NCBI GenBank assembly: GCA_949592205.1
Contig: CATIUR010000003.1
Coordinates: forward strand, 19,991,501-20,055,500
Reading direction: 5' to 3'
Origin: Helichrysum umbraculigerum
Taxonomy: Eukaryota > Streptophyta > Magnoliopsida > Asterales > Asteraceae
DNA length: 64,000 bases
The notes beneath the pieces are model-generated. The model made no database searches. It saw only the letters and a program-made list of their open reading frames with translations, and was not told the DNA's origin. This document shows positions 45,205 through 55,190 of this stretch, one piece after another; the stretch's first letter is position 1; every line of letters starts with the position of its first letter. The position numbers were made by a program, and so were the translations under genes.

Positions 45205-45656
45205 GGATTTGGTTACATGGCTTTCCATCAAGTACCTCTGGTGCCATGTAACTAGGTGTTCCAGTTACATCGGTCATGTATGTAGGATTTAAAGCTTCAA
45301 CTCGCGCCACTCCAAAATCAGCGATTTTAAGAGTCCCTTGTGCATCTAACAACATATTTCCCGTCTTAACATCACGATGCACAATCTTTTTGGAGTGAAG
45401 GTAGCTCAATCCTCTAGAGAGATCAAGAGCAAGTTCAAAAGACAGCCTTGAAAGATAACTTCTTTTGGGTATGCTCATTCAAGTATTTCTTGAGCGTCCC
45501 ACCTTGAAGATATTCGATTACAACACAACATGCTCTAAAGGGTGGAGAATTTTGGCACGTTTTTTAATTTTCGTCTGATGGAATCTTAAAATCGGATTTT
45601 CCCATTGAAGCTCCAAATCGCAACTTCTTGCTGAAAGGATGAACGAAGAGTAGCAG
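45205..45656 (-). pseudogene. Raf-like (group C) protein kinase pseudogene, catalytic part
   Basis: Minus-strand copy of a plant Raf-like Ser/Thr/Tyr kinase. Visible are CCVVIEYLQGGTLKKYL (hinge), ALDLSRGLSYLHSKKIVHRD with the catalytic HRD, the DVKTGNMLL loop, DFGVARVEA (DFG), TGTPSYMAPEV (activation segment with APE) and GKP at the end. It is then cut off: subdomains IX-XI are missing and the frame runs into the left inverted repeat. Defects include a frameshift at about 45435, a stop after DFKIPSDEN, and loss of the HPNV segment between the alpha-C helix and GASMG. No intron is visible. The N-terminal half lies beyond a solo LTR at 48245-48578. Confidence 0.85.
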
Positions 45657-46830
45657 TGTAACACCCCCAAATTTAATGATTTGCGGAAGCACGATTTGGG
45701 TATTACTAATCAATAATCATAACACATAAGATATAATGAACGACCACTATATGCGTCGTTTTACATTTGTATTGATAAAACAAAAGTTTACATCAAAAAT
45801 AATGTTACATTAGATCAGTTTCCGAAATTGAGAGATTTAAGTACATAATTAATCTATATAAAATATAATAATGCAGCTAAATCTCGGATTGTATGAATGC
45901 TGACTCGAGCTAATAATTTCTGCTTGGGCAGTCTAACCTATTGCTGTGTACCTGTGATACATGCTAAAATGGGTCAGCGAAATGCTGGTGAGCTCACAGG
46001 TTTGTATGTCAACACATATTTGTATGAACCGCAAGATTTATAATTGAATTTAAAATGCAATTAAGCAAAATAAAAGTTATACAGCCATGAGCACATAGTC
46101 TGAGCTTAACTTGAGTTGTCAGGTCCAATTAAGGAAACCCAACTGAGTTTGCCTCCTACGAGTGCCTAATCCACACTCGTCTTCCCAAATGCTAATACGT
46201 CCGTTTGACCAGTTAGTGCGTGCTAACCCGGACGAGGATTGTCAATCCTATATGATATTATATACTAACATTCACACTACAGATGTATTACCAGACTATG
46301 CTATGGAGGGCTTTAGTGATTAGTTGAAAACACTCATGTAGTATTTGATTGATTTGTACTTGCGTTCAACATGTAAATAAAACAAGCAATGTAATCACAC
46401 CCCTGATTGAAAAACAGTAGAATAGGGGCCATGAGACTCACATGAGCCTTGAGTGTTTAAACTTGAATTGATTAGCTTTGAATTGATGTCCGAAGACTTG
46501 TAACCTGAAGGCGTCCGATACGCGCGATGGTTATTAATTGCATAGGTATCTTAGAAGACTACCTTTGTAGTTGTTTGCCCAACTATGATGTCCAAATTAC
46601 CCTGATTTGGTTGGTTTGATTATCCAAATTACTACGATTTGGTTGATTTATCTGTCCAGATTACTACGATCTGGTTGATTTATTTGAGTTTTGGAAAGCG
46701 TGTACGGCCCGTTGGTGACGGATTTGTAATAATAATCTCAACTATTATTATTTTGATTTCGTGGGGTTACACTTGAAAAGTGTGTTTTGATGTGTTTTAG
46801 AAGTCGTTACAAACTCTAAGTGACGGGGGT

Positions 46831-46912
46831 CCGGGGGCAGCGCCCCTGGTTAGCGGGGTTCCAGGGGTGGCAACCCCTAGCGGGGTCCAAGGGGCTGGCC
46901 CCTGGCTAGGGT
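46831..46912. repeat. GC-rich hairpin cluster in the solo LTR
   Basis: Three successive hairpins with G-run and C-run arms: GGGGGCAGCGCCCC, AGGGGTGGCAACCCCT and AGGGGCTGGCCCCT, in an otherwise AT-rich LTR. Confidence 0.85.
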
Positions 46913-47059
46913 CGAGATGCCAGGTCAACTCGAAAAATTTTTATTTCTATCATATTGTTATGGTGAAAAACGCATCTGCGAGTTGAATTTGGGTAAAATC
47001 AAGTGATAAATTTTTGGGTCTCGACACTTAGTAAAAATCTGTGTTTTCTAGTTTCTGGT

Positions 47060-47330
47060 TTGTGCGACGTTGGGTGCGACGTCGCAGGTCCTGACTGCGA
47101 CGTTGAGCATGGCGTCGCTATGTGCGACTAGCAATTTAATGCGACGTTGTGGGTGGCGTCGCTATATGCGACTTTGTTGATTTTTGCGACGTAGTGGTCG
47201 ATGTCGCTATGTGCGACGTTAGTAACTTAATGCGACCTTAGGAGTGACGTCGCTATATGCGACGTTGTGATGGGTTTATGCGACATTGTAACTGACGTCG
47301 CAATCGGGCCAAGCCAAATGCGACGTCGGC
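47060..47330. repeat. Palindrome cluster TGCGACGTCGCA in the solo LTR
   Basis: The exact palindrome TGCGACGTCGCA at 47075-47086, and about ten half-sites TGCGACGT or (A/G)CGTCGC in alternating directions to 47330, so that nearby half-sites can pair as stems. Confidence 0.88.
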
Positions 47331-48244
47331 GACTGATCTGGTTCTGGTGGCCGAAAAATCGGCCGGACGACTTCCGTTTGGTCCAATATTTCTACCCAAC
47401 CCATTTTTGGACATTACAAACATAGACAAACCGTAAACAAGTAAAAATGAGTAAAAACTGAGAGTTTCGGGTTTTGTCGGAAACTTACGAATCGACGCGA
47501 GGAGAATCCGAAAAGATGGAAAGGTAGATCGTTGCGCCGTGGTTCTTTTATTCCAAAGGAGTGGTATGATCCGGTGTCGTTTCGTGGTAGTAATTTGTGA
47601 TTTTTGTGAGATGGTGGTGTGGTTGTGTTTGAGAGAAAAAGAGAGGAAGAAAGAGAAATGAGAGGTGAGAATGGGGAAAGGGGAGGGGTTTTCCCCCTTT
47701 TTCCTTGGCTGATCGGTGGGGGGCCCACCGGAGTGTGGGTCTTCACCTTCTAGTTCCGTGATTGCGTTCCGTGCGGTGTTCGTTTTCTTGGTCGTTTAAA
47801 TGTTTAAATATTCATTTTACGCGTTTAATTGGTGTTTTAGAATACGCAAATTTATTCGTTATTTTACTTGAAATATTTCATCAAGTATTTAATAATCGGG
47901 TTATGAAATGTAACTTAGATTTGTTTGCCCGTTTAATGTTTTAACCGTGTAGACGTTATTTGTACGATACGAAATGAAATTGTAATAATATAAAAATAAT
48001 ATTCTGGATATAATATTGTTATTAAATAATTTCACGTTATTTAATAAAATTGTTCACCAACGTCCGTATTTAATTGAATCGGATTACATCTGATTTGAAG
48101 AGCGTACGATTTAATCAAATCGCATGTTTATATATATTCGTCAATATATATTCTGATACATTAATTAGCCTAATACAGAACTAATTACATGTATTAACAT
48201 AGGATTAGACACTAATTACTAGTCCTAATTTGACGGGTGTCACA

Positions 48245-48578
48245 AGCAGCTTCAAGAACTCCATCCTCTCCTCAATCCAATACTTTCACTGCAACATGTT
48301 GACCATCATAAAGAGCTTTATAAACAGTACCATGAGAAATAACATTCCTGATATCCAAATTATTCAACTCAATCTCCCATTCTTCTTGAATTTCACTTTT
48401 TTGCCCAAATCTTTGATAAAAATTCATCCAATCCCACTGTATCAAATGTCTTGAAATCAGTCTTATCTGCCCTCAAAAATGATTCTTTTGACTTTGACTC
48501 TAACAATTTAATATTTGACTTTTTAGGAGAAGTACTAAGAGCACCAGAATTTGATTTCTCGGAATCCATCATCATCAT
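48245..48578 (-). pseudogene. Raf-like protein kinase pseudogene, N-terminal part
   Basis: Minus strand from an ATG run at 48578 (MMMMDSEKSNSGALSTSP). After about 60 residues the frame shifts by one base (A-run at about 48395), and the other frame reads EEWEIELNNLDIRNVISHG, then TVYKALYDGQHVAVKVLD with the ATP-binding Lys of subdomain II. Relative to the family the glycine loop is shortened. A TGA follows where the family has Trp. The preserved start suggests that the captured piece covers the true N-terminus of the source gene. Confidence 0.8.
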
Positions 48579-48669
48579 AAAAACAAGGATTCGTTATAAA
48601 AAAAACTGGAATTCTTTTTTAATAACAAGATTTTTTTGGTGATTAAAATCGGGCTTGGACCATATAACC

Positions 48670-49775
48670 CGTTAGAGATCAGAATTAGTTTATCTACTTT
48701 CCTAGTGTAGATATTTAGTTTCCTCATTTATGTGATTTCCTATAGTTGTATTGTTTCTTTATTTATCCTTGTCTTGTGTTATATATTGAGGACTTTCCCT
48801 CACAAGTTATCAAGCCGTATATTTCCAGATTTCTTATTTATTTACATGGTATCAGAGCCGTCTGACCCACCACCGCCAGAAACCAAGAAAGTTACAACCT
48901 CTACCAGATTTCAGTACTCCGGCGGTAGCTCTGCTGGAACCCAAGTCGGCAGCCGTCGCTGGTGGAACCCTATCACTGGTTCCTGCCCTTTTGTTTCCGT
49001 TTTGATGTTTCCTTGCTCCTCTGCTGTGTGTTTGTTTCTATCATCGGAAAACCCAGTCTGCCATCAGAATCCTCACCAGAATCTGACCGGAATCTCTGCC
49101 TGAACCCCAAGTTTCCTGTTACCTCAGCTTTTGTTCCATAATTTCAGTTTCAGATCCTGTGCCTGATTCCCATCTTGGTTACCTGTTATTCTTGATCCTG
49201 ATTCCTGATCCTGATTCAATGATCGTGTTTCCTGTTCCCGTCTCTTGATATTAGTTCAAGATCCCTGATTTTCCTGATCTAGTACTTCTTACCAGACATG
49301 TTCGAGTTCAAGTTGGAATTCGATTCCCTGTTCCTGGCCTGATCAAGACCCAGTTTCAGTTGATTCCGATTCCAATTCTATTCCTATCATGTTTCGGGGT
49401 TTCTTGATTCTGTCCCTGTTTCTAGTTCCTATCTCGTGGCCTTTGTCGCCAATCCATGTTCATGCCCTTGTCCCTGTTTCGTTCCACTCCACAACCCGTT
49501 TCCAATTGAATTAGAAAGATGAAGTTCAAGTTCAGGAGGAGCGGATGTTATGCAAGTTGAGAATGATTAATATCATTCCTTCAACTTGAGGATGAGTGTT
49601 AGAGACCAGAATTAGTTTATCTATTTTCCTAGTCTAGATATTTAGTTTCCGCATTTATGTGATTTCCTACAGTTGTCTTGTTTCTTTATTTATCATTGTC
49701 TTGTGTGTTATATATTGAGGATTTTCCCTCACAAGTTATCAAGCCGTATATTTCCAGATTTCTTGCTTATTTACG
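48670..49775 (+). mobile_element. TRIM-like non-autonomous LTR element, TSD TAACC
   Basis: 1106 bp with short LTRs (48670-48846 and 49597-49775, 177 and 179 bp), tRNA-Met primer-binding site TGGTATCAGAGCC at 48847-48859, and a purine-rich stretch before the right LTR. TAACC flanks both ends (48665-48669, 49776-49780). The outermost ends have mutated (TG to CG left, CA to CG right), while the inner ends keep TG and CA. The 750-bp interior has no long conserved frame; the ORF at 48732 is not a known protein. Confidence 0.88.
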
Positions 49776-50492
49776 TAACCTAATCCATCACTTAATACAT
49801 TTATTCACTACATTTGATAGTTCTGGACAATTAAGGACGTCTAGAGCACAACATGATGGAAACTTGGAAAACATGAGACTATATGAATTGCATAAGAGAA
49901 GTTATACAAGAGACGTACTTGAAGGAGTTCCCTCCTTATATACTACTATTACCATAAAATAGATAACAAGAATTCACCAAAACCAACACTCAAGATCGAA
50001 AGTAAGTCATTTTCGATACATATGTATATATTTATAACAAGTCTTTCTCTCTTTTCAAGAGTGTAGAATAGTATGGAAACATCTATCGCGTGAGTTAACT
50101 ACCTTTTAGGTTAATGAGATTGTTTTTCAAGAGTGTAGAATAGTAAGTCATTTTCGATACATATGTTTTCCAGACTGATTTTTGTAGAACATTTGTTTTA
50201 GTAGTGTACAATTATCTAGCATTCTTTTTCGTAAATTAACTACCTTTTAGGTTAATGAGATTGTTTTGCATGTTAATGACATTTGTAATATTGCGATAAC
50301 ATCTGTGTTATTGAGATACGGATATGGTGCATTTTATAAGAGATTTATTTAAACAACGCTTTCTTCTATATCTAGAATTTCTATGATCAATCTCTCGTTT
50401 TAGCCTAACAACATATAAAAAGTAGATGTTAACTCATTAGTTTATTTTACGTAAGTTTATCTTTGATATATATATAGCACAATTTACAAAGA

Positions 50493-51461
50493 GTAAGATT
50501 GCATTTACTTACAGAAAACTCATCCATTTTTCTGAAAATTTTTCTAAGAAAACTAAAAAATTAGAAAACGTGTTTAAGTTGTGATTTTCTTGAAAAAATT
50601 TCTAAGAAAATAAATATAATGATTTATGGTTTCCTACATTTTCTAATTTGGAAAATGAAAACTCCATGCTTTACATTCGAACGCGTTTTCTAAACACCTT
50701 GCGTTTAGTTACTGAAAAATTTCTCCATTTTTCATTTTCTATTTTTCTAGTAAGTGGAAAATGTTTTACTTCTCTACAAAAATTAAGGAAAACTTGGAAA
50801 ACGCGTTCAAATGTGAGAGATGGAGTTTTCTTTTTCCAAGAGCAAATAAAGATGAAAACTTAGAAAATCATAAAAGGTCCTTTTTCAATTTTTAATTATA
50901 AAAGGAAAATGAAGGGCGCGTTTAGTTACATAGAAGTTTCTCCGTTGTTCTTTTTCCATTTCTCTAGAGAATGAGAAATGTTTTACTTCTCTATAAAAGC
51001 ATAGAAAATCTAGAAAATGTGTTTAGTTGCAAGAGGTGGAGTTTTCCTTTTCCAAGGAATAGTAAAGATTGAAAACTTAGAAAACCATCAAAAGTAGTTT
51101 TCAACTTTGTAGTTATAAAAAGGAAAACAAGGATTTTCCTTTTATTAGAAAAGTTTTTATAAAACTCAAATTTAAACACGTTTTCTAATTTTCTTGTTTT
51201 CTTAGAGAAATTTTCTAGAAAGGTGTGGAGTTTTCTGTAACTAAACGCACCAGAAAATTTTCCTTTTCTTTGAAAAGTTTTTTAGAAAACTTGGATTATC
51301 TGAACATGTTTTCTAATTTCTAGTGTTTTAGAGAAATTTACTAGAAAATATGGGGGTTTTCCGTAATTAAACGCACCCTTAATTTTTCAAGGGTTACAAA
51401 ACTTTAGAAAAATAGAAAAGGAAAAATAAAGATAGTTTTTCGTAACTAAATGAGCGCATAA
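50493..51461. mobile_element. Composite MITE cluster in copy 1, absent from copy 2
   Basis: About 970 bp built of TTTTCT/AGAAAA-rich inverted segments. Ends of the type GCATTTACTTACAGAAAAC (left, 50497) and its complement GTAACTAAATGAGCGC (right, about 51445) surround internal ends GCGCGTTTAGTTAC (50918) and GTAACTAAACGCACC (51238) and GTAATTAAACGCACCC (51363). It looks like several related elements, perhaps hAT-like, inserted in one another. Copy 2 reads through at about 63575-63615 without it. Confidence 0.6.
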
Positions 51462-51722
51462 ATTTCTCTAATGAAGTAATGACAAAGTTAGGCCCAATCA
51501 AATTAGCTAGTCAAAACTAGGATTACCCAAATCTGTCTTTACCTTGTATTATAAAATTTTAAAACTCTACTAGCTTTACATGAATTAAAAACCAAATTAT
51601 AATACAAAATTCAATCTCTATATGTGCATTATTTAACAATATATATAAATTTAAAAAAAAAAAAAAAACTCATTTTTTATGTATGAACAAAAGTATAGTC
51701 TTGACTTTGATGGAATGATGGT

Positions 51723-52103
51723 TTAAGCAACCCAAACCATGGCCATTGAGTTAAAAAATGTAGCACAAGTAACAGCAACAAGACTTCTTTCTTTAACCAA
51801 AACTTTCAACAAATACATAGCCACATCTCCGGTGATCTTCCGCCCTTCCACCACCAATACACGACGACGTTTCCCCGCAAACGCAAGCATCACCAATACT
51901 GTGATCCACATCACAATAGTAGTTCTCACCATAATCACCACCAAACATACAATTAACAAAATTCCCACAACTCGGACACAAGACCACATGTGTAGTGAAA
52001 ACCACCATGATCCGCTACGGTCATGGTCATAAGACATCAACATGTACAATGAGAAACGAATAAAGAACAAACATGATGAAATAGTTTTTGATCTAGTGAT
52101 CAT
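51723..52103 (-). CDS. Unrecognised ORF, C-terminal half of a possible host gene
   Basis: 126 codons on the minus strand, starting inside the end of the ORF 52093-52443. One frame is hydrophobic (VGILLIVCLVVIMVRTTIVM); the overlapping frame (52008-51793) instead has regularly spaced Cys pairs (LCPSCGNFVNCM, CDVDH, CVCG) and may be the real one. The base composition is less AT-rich than its surroundings, which suggests old coding sequence. I cannot name a family. The counterpart in copy 2 would start just beyond the window. Confidence 0.35.
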   Translation of the reverse strand: MITRSKTISSCLFFIRFSLYMLMSYDHDRSGSWWFSLHMWSCVRVVGILLIVCLVVIMVRTTIVMWITVLVMLAFAGKRRRVLVVEGRKITGDVAMYLLKVLVKERSLVAVTCATFFNSMAMVWVA

Positions 52104-52443
52104 TTAGAAAGAATAAAGAATTAAGACGAGGTCCATCAACTGAATGAACTTCACATCCATCACAAATGACATCCACATCGGATAAACCACATAACCCGTT
52201 AATGTGATTATATCTCCTCTTTAAAGGTGGGACCCGAGACCCATAAGGACATGAACGCCCGTTAAATGGACACTCACTCAATATCTCCGTGTGGGAGCCT
52301 GAAGAGCTGCAAGATTGATCATTAGTATCCTTTGTTGTATTGGAATCTTGAAGGCAATTCTTCAGATGTTCAAGATTTGAAGCACCAAAACCAATGGACT
52401 TTGATTTATTGCTGATCTTCTCGGTATCTTTCTTGTCCTTCAC
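52093..52443 (-). CDS. Unrecognised ORF, N-terminal half of a possible host gene
   Basis: 116 codons starting MKDKKDTEKISNKSKSIGFG; polar, Ser-rich, then SECPFNGRSCPYGSRVPPL and VDVICDGCEVHSVDGPRL with several Cys pairs that could bind metal. It overlaps the next ORF by a few bases, so a frameshifted single gene is as likely as two ORFs. No transposon signature. Function unknown. Confidence 0.4.
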   Translation of the reverse strand: MKDKKDTEKISNKSKSIGFGASNLEHLKNCLQDSNTTKDTNDQSCSSSGSHTEILSECPFNGRSCPYGSRVPPLKRRYNHINGLCGLSDVDVICDGCEVHSVDGPRLNSLFFLNDH

Positions 52444-53073
52444 ACAAACAGAGTCGTTTTTAAGTGTACATTTACTTTAAGATGTGAATTTAACACGTTT
52501 GCTAATCCAAAATAGGAATCATCCATGTAAACGATCATGGATCCCAAAGATCTACTAAACGATCCAATGGTCTTGAGCTAATTGTATCTCGGTGGGCTTA
52601 TATTATTGAATTAAATACAAGAAATGGGTCTTAAGAGTGAATTCCATGAAGCCTTCATCTTCAACAGTTCAAACACCTTCCGAAGGAAATTACATTTGTT
52701 ATATTATCATAAACTCTAAAACTTGTTAATTTGTCATAGTATTAGTATTTGATATGAACTACAACTACAACAAAAATCACGGCAAATCATATTCCGGAAA
52801 AAAGTAACGAAAGTTACTAAACATTATAATTTTAATACCTTCATCTTTGTTGATAAACTAGAAATTTCACTCATTTTAGTGACCGAACTAACTTTTAAGC
52901 CATCATAAACATGTGTGAATAAACTTTGCGGGGATATACCCCGGCAAATATATGTTACATACATCGAGCTTTTTTCAAAATTTCGTTACATTTTTGTAGT
53001 TTGCCCTAAAAGCTAAGAGATTTTAGCCGGATTTTCGATCCCATTGACGAAAACTATCAATATTTGTAATATA
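52444..53073. other. Intergenic AT-rich sequence
   Basis: Nothing recognisable as a gene or repeat up to the start of the Helitron at 53074. Confidence 0.5.
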
Positions 53074-53627
53074 TCTATACTACTAAAGGGGGGTTTGGCT
53101 GATGTCATGAAGCTGACTTGGCGAGTCATGAGGTAGTTTTTCATGCTGATGTGTCAGAATGTGGTTAAAAGGGTGATGTCATGAATATGTAATATTGAGG
53201 TTATAAAATGGCTTAATAATTTTTTTATTTTTTTATTTTTATGATTTCCTAAGCTATTATTTGCATTCAATGATAATAATTACACTACGTTAGAAAGCAT
53301 CTCCATTTCTCAAAAAGGCACACCTATTTTTATTGAAAAATTAAAGTTATTGGTTGCTGAAGTATTCTAATTGGTTCCTGAAGTATTCTAATTGGTTCCT
53401 CATTAATCAATGCACCTCCCTTCTCTTCCAATTAGCATTTCCACAATCAATCATCCTCCCTTAATTTGAATTCAAAAGGAAAATTATAGAACCAGAGTTC
53501 CACATTTAAATTTGTAGGTCAATATGGATTGTTGCTTTCTTTTTCTTTTTATCTTCCAAATCATTTGAATATTTTCATCTCTGCATCTGGTAATGTGCTC
53601 TTTTTGTGATGATCTAATTTTCTTTTC

Positions 53628-53923
53628 ATGCTTTTCTATCTAATTTTCTTGAATATATTTCTATTCTCTGAAAACTACGCTAATTCTTCATGGTGTTTGG
53701 ATGAACTTGAATATATCATGAATTGCAGGAAAGAGAGAGAACAGATCATTATACCCATCTTCTATAAGGTGGATCCCTCAGAAGTCAGGAAACTGAAAGG
53801 GAAATTTGGAACAGCATTTTCCAAACAAAAGCATGATAACATCACCAAAGAGGAATCATGGAAAACAGCACTGATTGATGCAAGTAATATTGCTGGATGG
53901 GAACCCAAGAATGTTGCCAATGG
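53628..53923 (+). pseudogene. TIR-domain exon fragment of a TNL-type resistance gene, captured by a Helitron
   Basis: From about 53665 the frame reads SENYANSSWCLDELEYIMNC, then PIFYKVDPSEVRKLKGKFG and WKTALIDASNIAGWEPKN. This is the second half of a plant TIR domain, from the alpha-C region on. It includes the SxWCLxEL motif with the Glu that is catalytic in TIR NADases, and the VDPSEVR motif. The first part (beta-A to beta-C) is missing. The reading ends at VANG followed by GTAATT, which looks like the natural donor site at the end of a TIR exon. The 5' border of the captured piece is between about 53590 and 53665. No NB-ARC or LRR follows. Confidence 0.88.
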
Positions 53924-54279
53924 GTAATTCCTTTTTCTTCTCTCTCTTTTTTTTTTTCCTTTTTTAGTTGAATTAATTATTTGCCTTTTTTTATGGATGC
54001 TACTTGTGTTGTATATTTCTTAACCTTTCATGCTTCATGGTAGCACGTTATATATATTTAGGACTGATTAATATAGGTCTTCGTAATATAGGTCTTCGTA
54101 ATATAGGTCTTCGATTATAGAGTGCGTATGAAATATCATGAGCATAGGTTCGAAGGCTCTTTTCAATCTGTATTCTTTTCAATCAAGGTATAGGAGCATG
54201 AGATTTAAGTTTAACTTTGGTTTAATTGTATTATTTGTATAAAATTTTCCGGTGTTACTCTGCTTTGTATTGATTAGTG

Positions 54280-55190
54280 ACGGTTGCAGCGACCAACAAG
54301 TGTAGAATCCATGCTTATCATGTTTGCTTAATAAACGCTTACAGATGAAAACCAAGTGTTTGATGAAATGTCAAAATAATTTTTTTACCTGTTTTGCTTT
54401 CATTTTCAATTTTTGTTTGCGAGATAACATTACAGATGTTGCTTTTGGTTTAGGTTCGGATATCCATCGATACAAAGCAGAGTCAGTTTTTTGTAATCAG
54501 ATATACTGTTTTGACTTATGGTTTTTTAATTTGACATTTTGTTGGCAGAGAAACCTAAACGGAGAGATAGTGAGAATGACTACCGGAGGTGTTTCATGCT
54601 AAAATTGTATTTCTATAATCTGTTATAGCTGCTACCTACTTGCGTATGAGGTTTTGACGACGTGATCATTCCTTATACTAGGTTTCTGGTATTAATCGTT
54701 TTATTGATAATAAAGTTCGTCAACACTCAGATGTAAAAGTGGTATTAGGCTGGTGGGGTGGGGTGGGTTCAGTCTCACATACAAGATGCTAAAACCCTTT
54801 TTGGAAATTTTTATGAGGTAAATATTGTGCCTTTTCTTTTATAGTTTCCGAAAGTTTAGGTGAAAGAGTTCATAACGAAACGTATGTCTTAATTTTGTTT
54901 TGTCATGCAGGAAATCAATTATGTTGGTGCAAGTGGGCTGCTGCGCAATGGGTAATCTTTTGGTAGTGTTACATGGGTCTTGATAAAAAGGATTAGCGCA
55001 TTCGATTGATTCTGTTTTTGGCTATTTCAGTATCTCGGTTTCATTACTGCAATTTTTATAGTGTTATTACTTAGCTAATAAAATGTATACCTTTTAATTT
55101 CCATATTATTTCTTATGTTTATGATGATTTTGTTTTTTTAGAGCAAGGAAGCTGTTGAAGAGTCCCTAGCTAAAGTGCCTATAAAACTAT
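54280..55190 (+). other. Possible further captured exon fragments in the Helitron
   Basis: Short stretches with coding-like composition: about 54335-54385 reads NQVFDEMSK, reminiscent of a pentatricopeptide repeat; 54905-54952 follows a TGCAG acceptor and reads EINYVGASGLLRNG before GTAATC; 55140-55180 reads SKEAVEESLAKVP after TTTTTAG. None is long enough to name a gene. They suggest capture of genomic pieces with introns. Confidence 0.35.

Larger units (their letters stand above)
45657..48244 (-). mobile_element. Solo LTR of a Tekay-like element in the kinase pseudogene, TSD AGCAG
   Basis: 2588 bp, TGTAACACCCCC to GGGTGTCACA, flanked by AGCAG (45652-45656, 48245-48249). Removing it and one AGCAG joins the kinase reading in register. 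Similarity of its 45958-46010, 46700-46745 and 48050-48075 blocks to element 1 LTR sequence in the same direction shows the same broad family and minus orientation. A CT-rich leader lies at about 47720-47630 (minus strand). The ORF at 47414 is leader-derived. Confidence 0.92.
45195..49796. mobile_element. Putative Pack-type DNA transposon carrying a kinase copy
   Basis: The kinase pseudogene is bracketed by inverted repeats: ATTAAGTGATGGATTTGGTTA at 45195-45215 and its complement at 49776-49796 with one mismatch. Including bases inside the TRIM insertion the match extends to about 24 of 26. The coding reads straight into the left repeat. Copy 2 has neither kinase nor repeats here. The flanks are CATTTT/CATTTA-like but I cannot fix an exact TSD, so the superfamily is open. 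Confidence 0.5.
38950..51705 (+). repeat. Segmental duplication, copy 1
   Basis: Blocks of this region align in the same order and orientation with copy 2: 39020-39540 with 57515-58140, 43091-44491 with 58141-59358, 45034-45190 with 59359-59513, 49797-50490 with 62932-63570 and 51461-51705 with 63600-64000. The blocks are noticeably diverged (roughly 10-20% by eye), and intervening material is copy-specific transposon sequence. The left end is about 38950; the right end continues past 51705, at the point where copy 2 reaches the window edge. Confidence 0.85.

Noticed and set aside
47414..47746. 110-codon ORF with SLSSSLFLS-like sequence
   Set aside because: Lies in the CT-rich leader of a solo LTR; low complexity.
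45188..48578. Functional protein kinase gene
   Set aside because: Two or more frameshifts, stops, a missing HPNV segment, a missing C-lobe end and a 2.6-kb LTR insertion.
51739..52032. Plus-strand ORF of 97 codons
   Set aside because: Threonine- and histidine-rich antisense of the minus-strand ORFs, no conserved features; the minus strand has the Cys-pair pattern.
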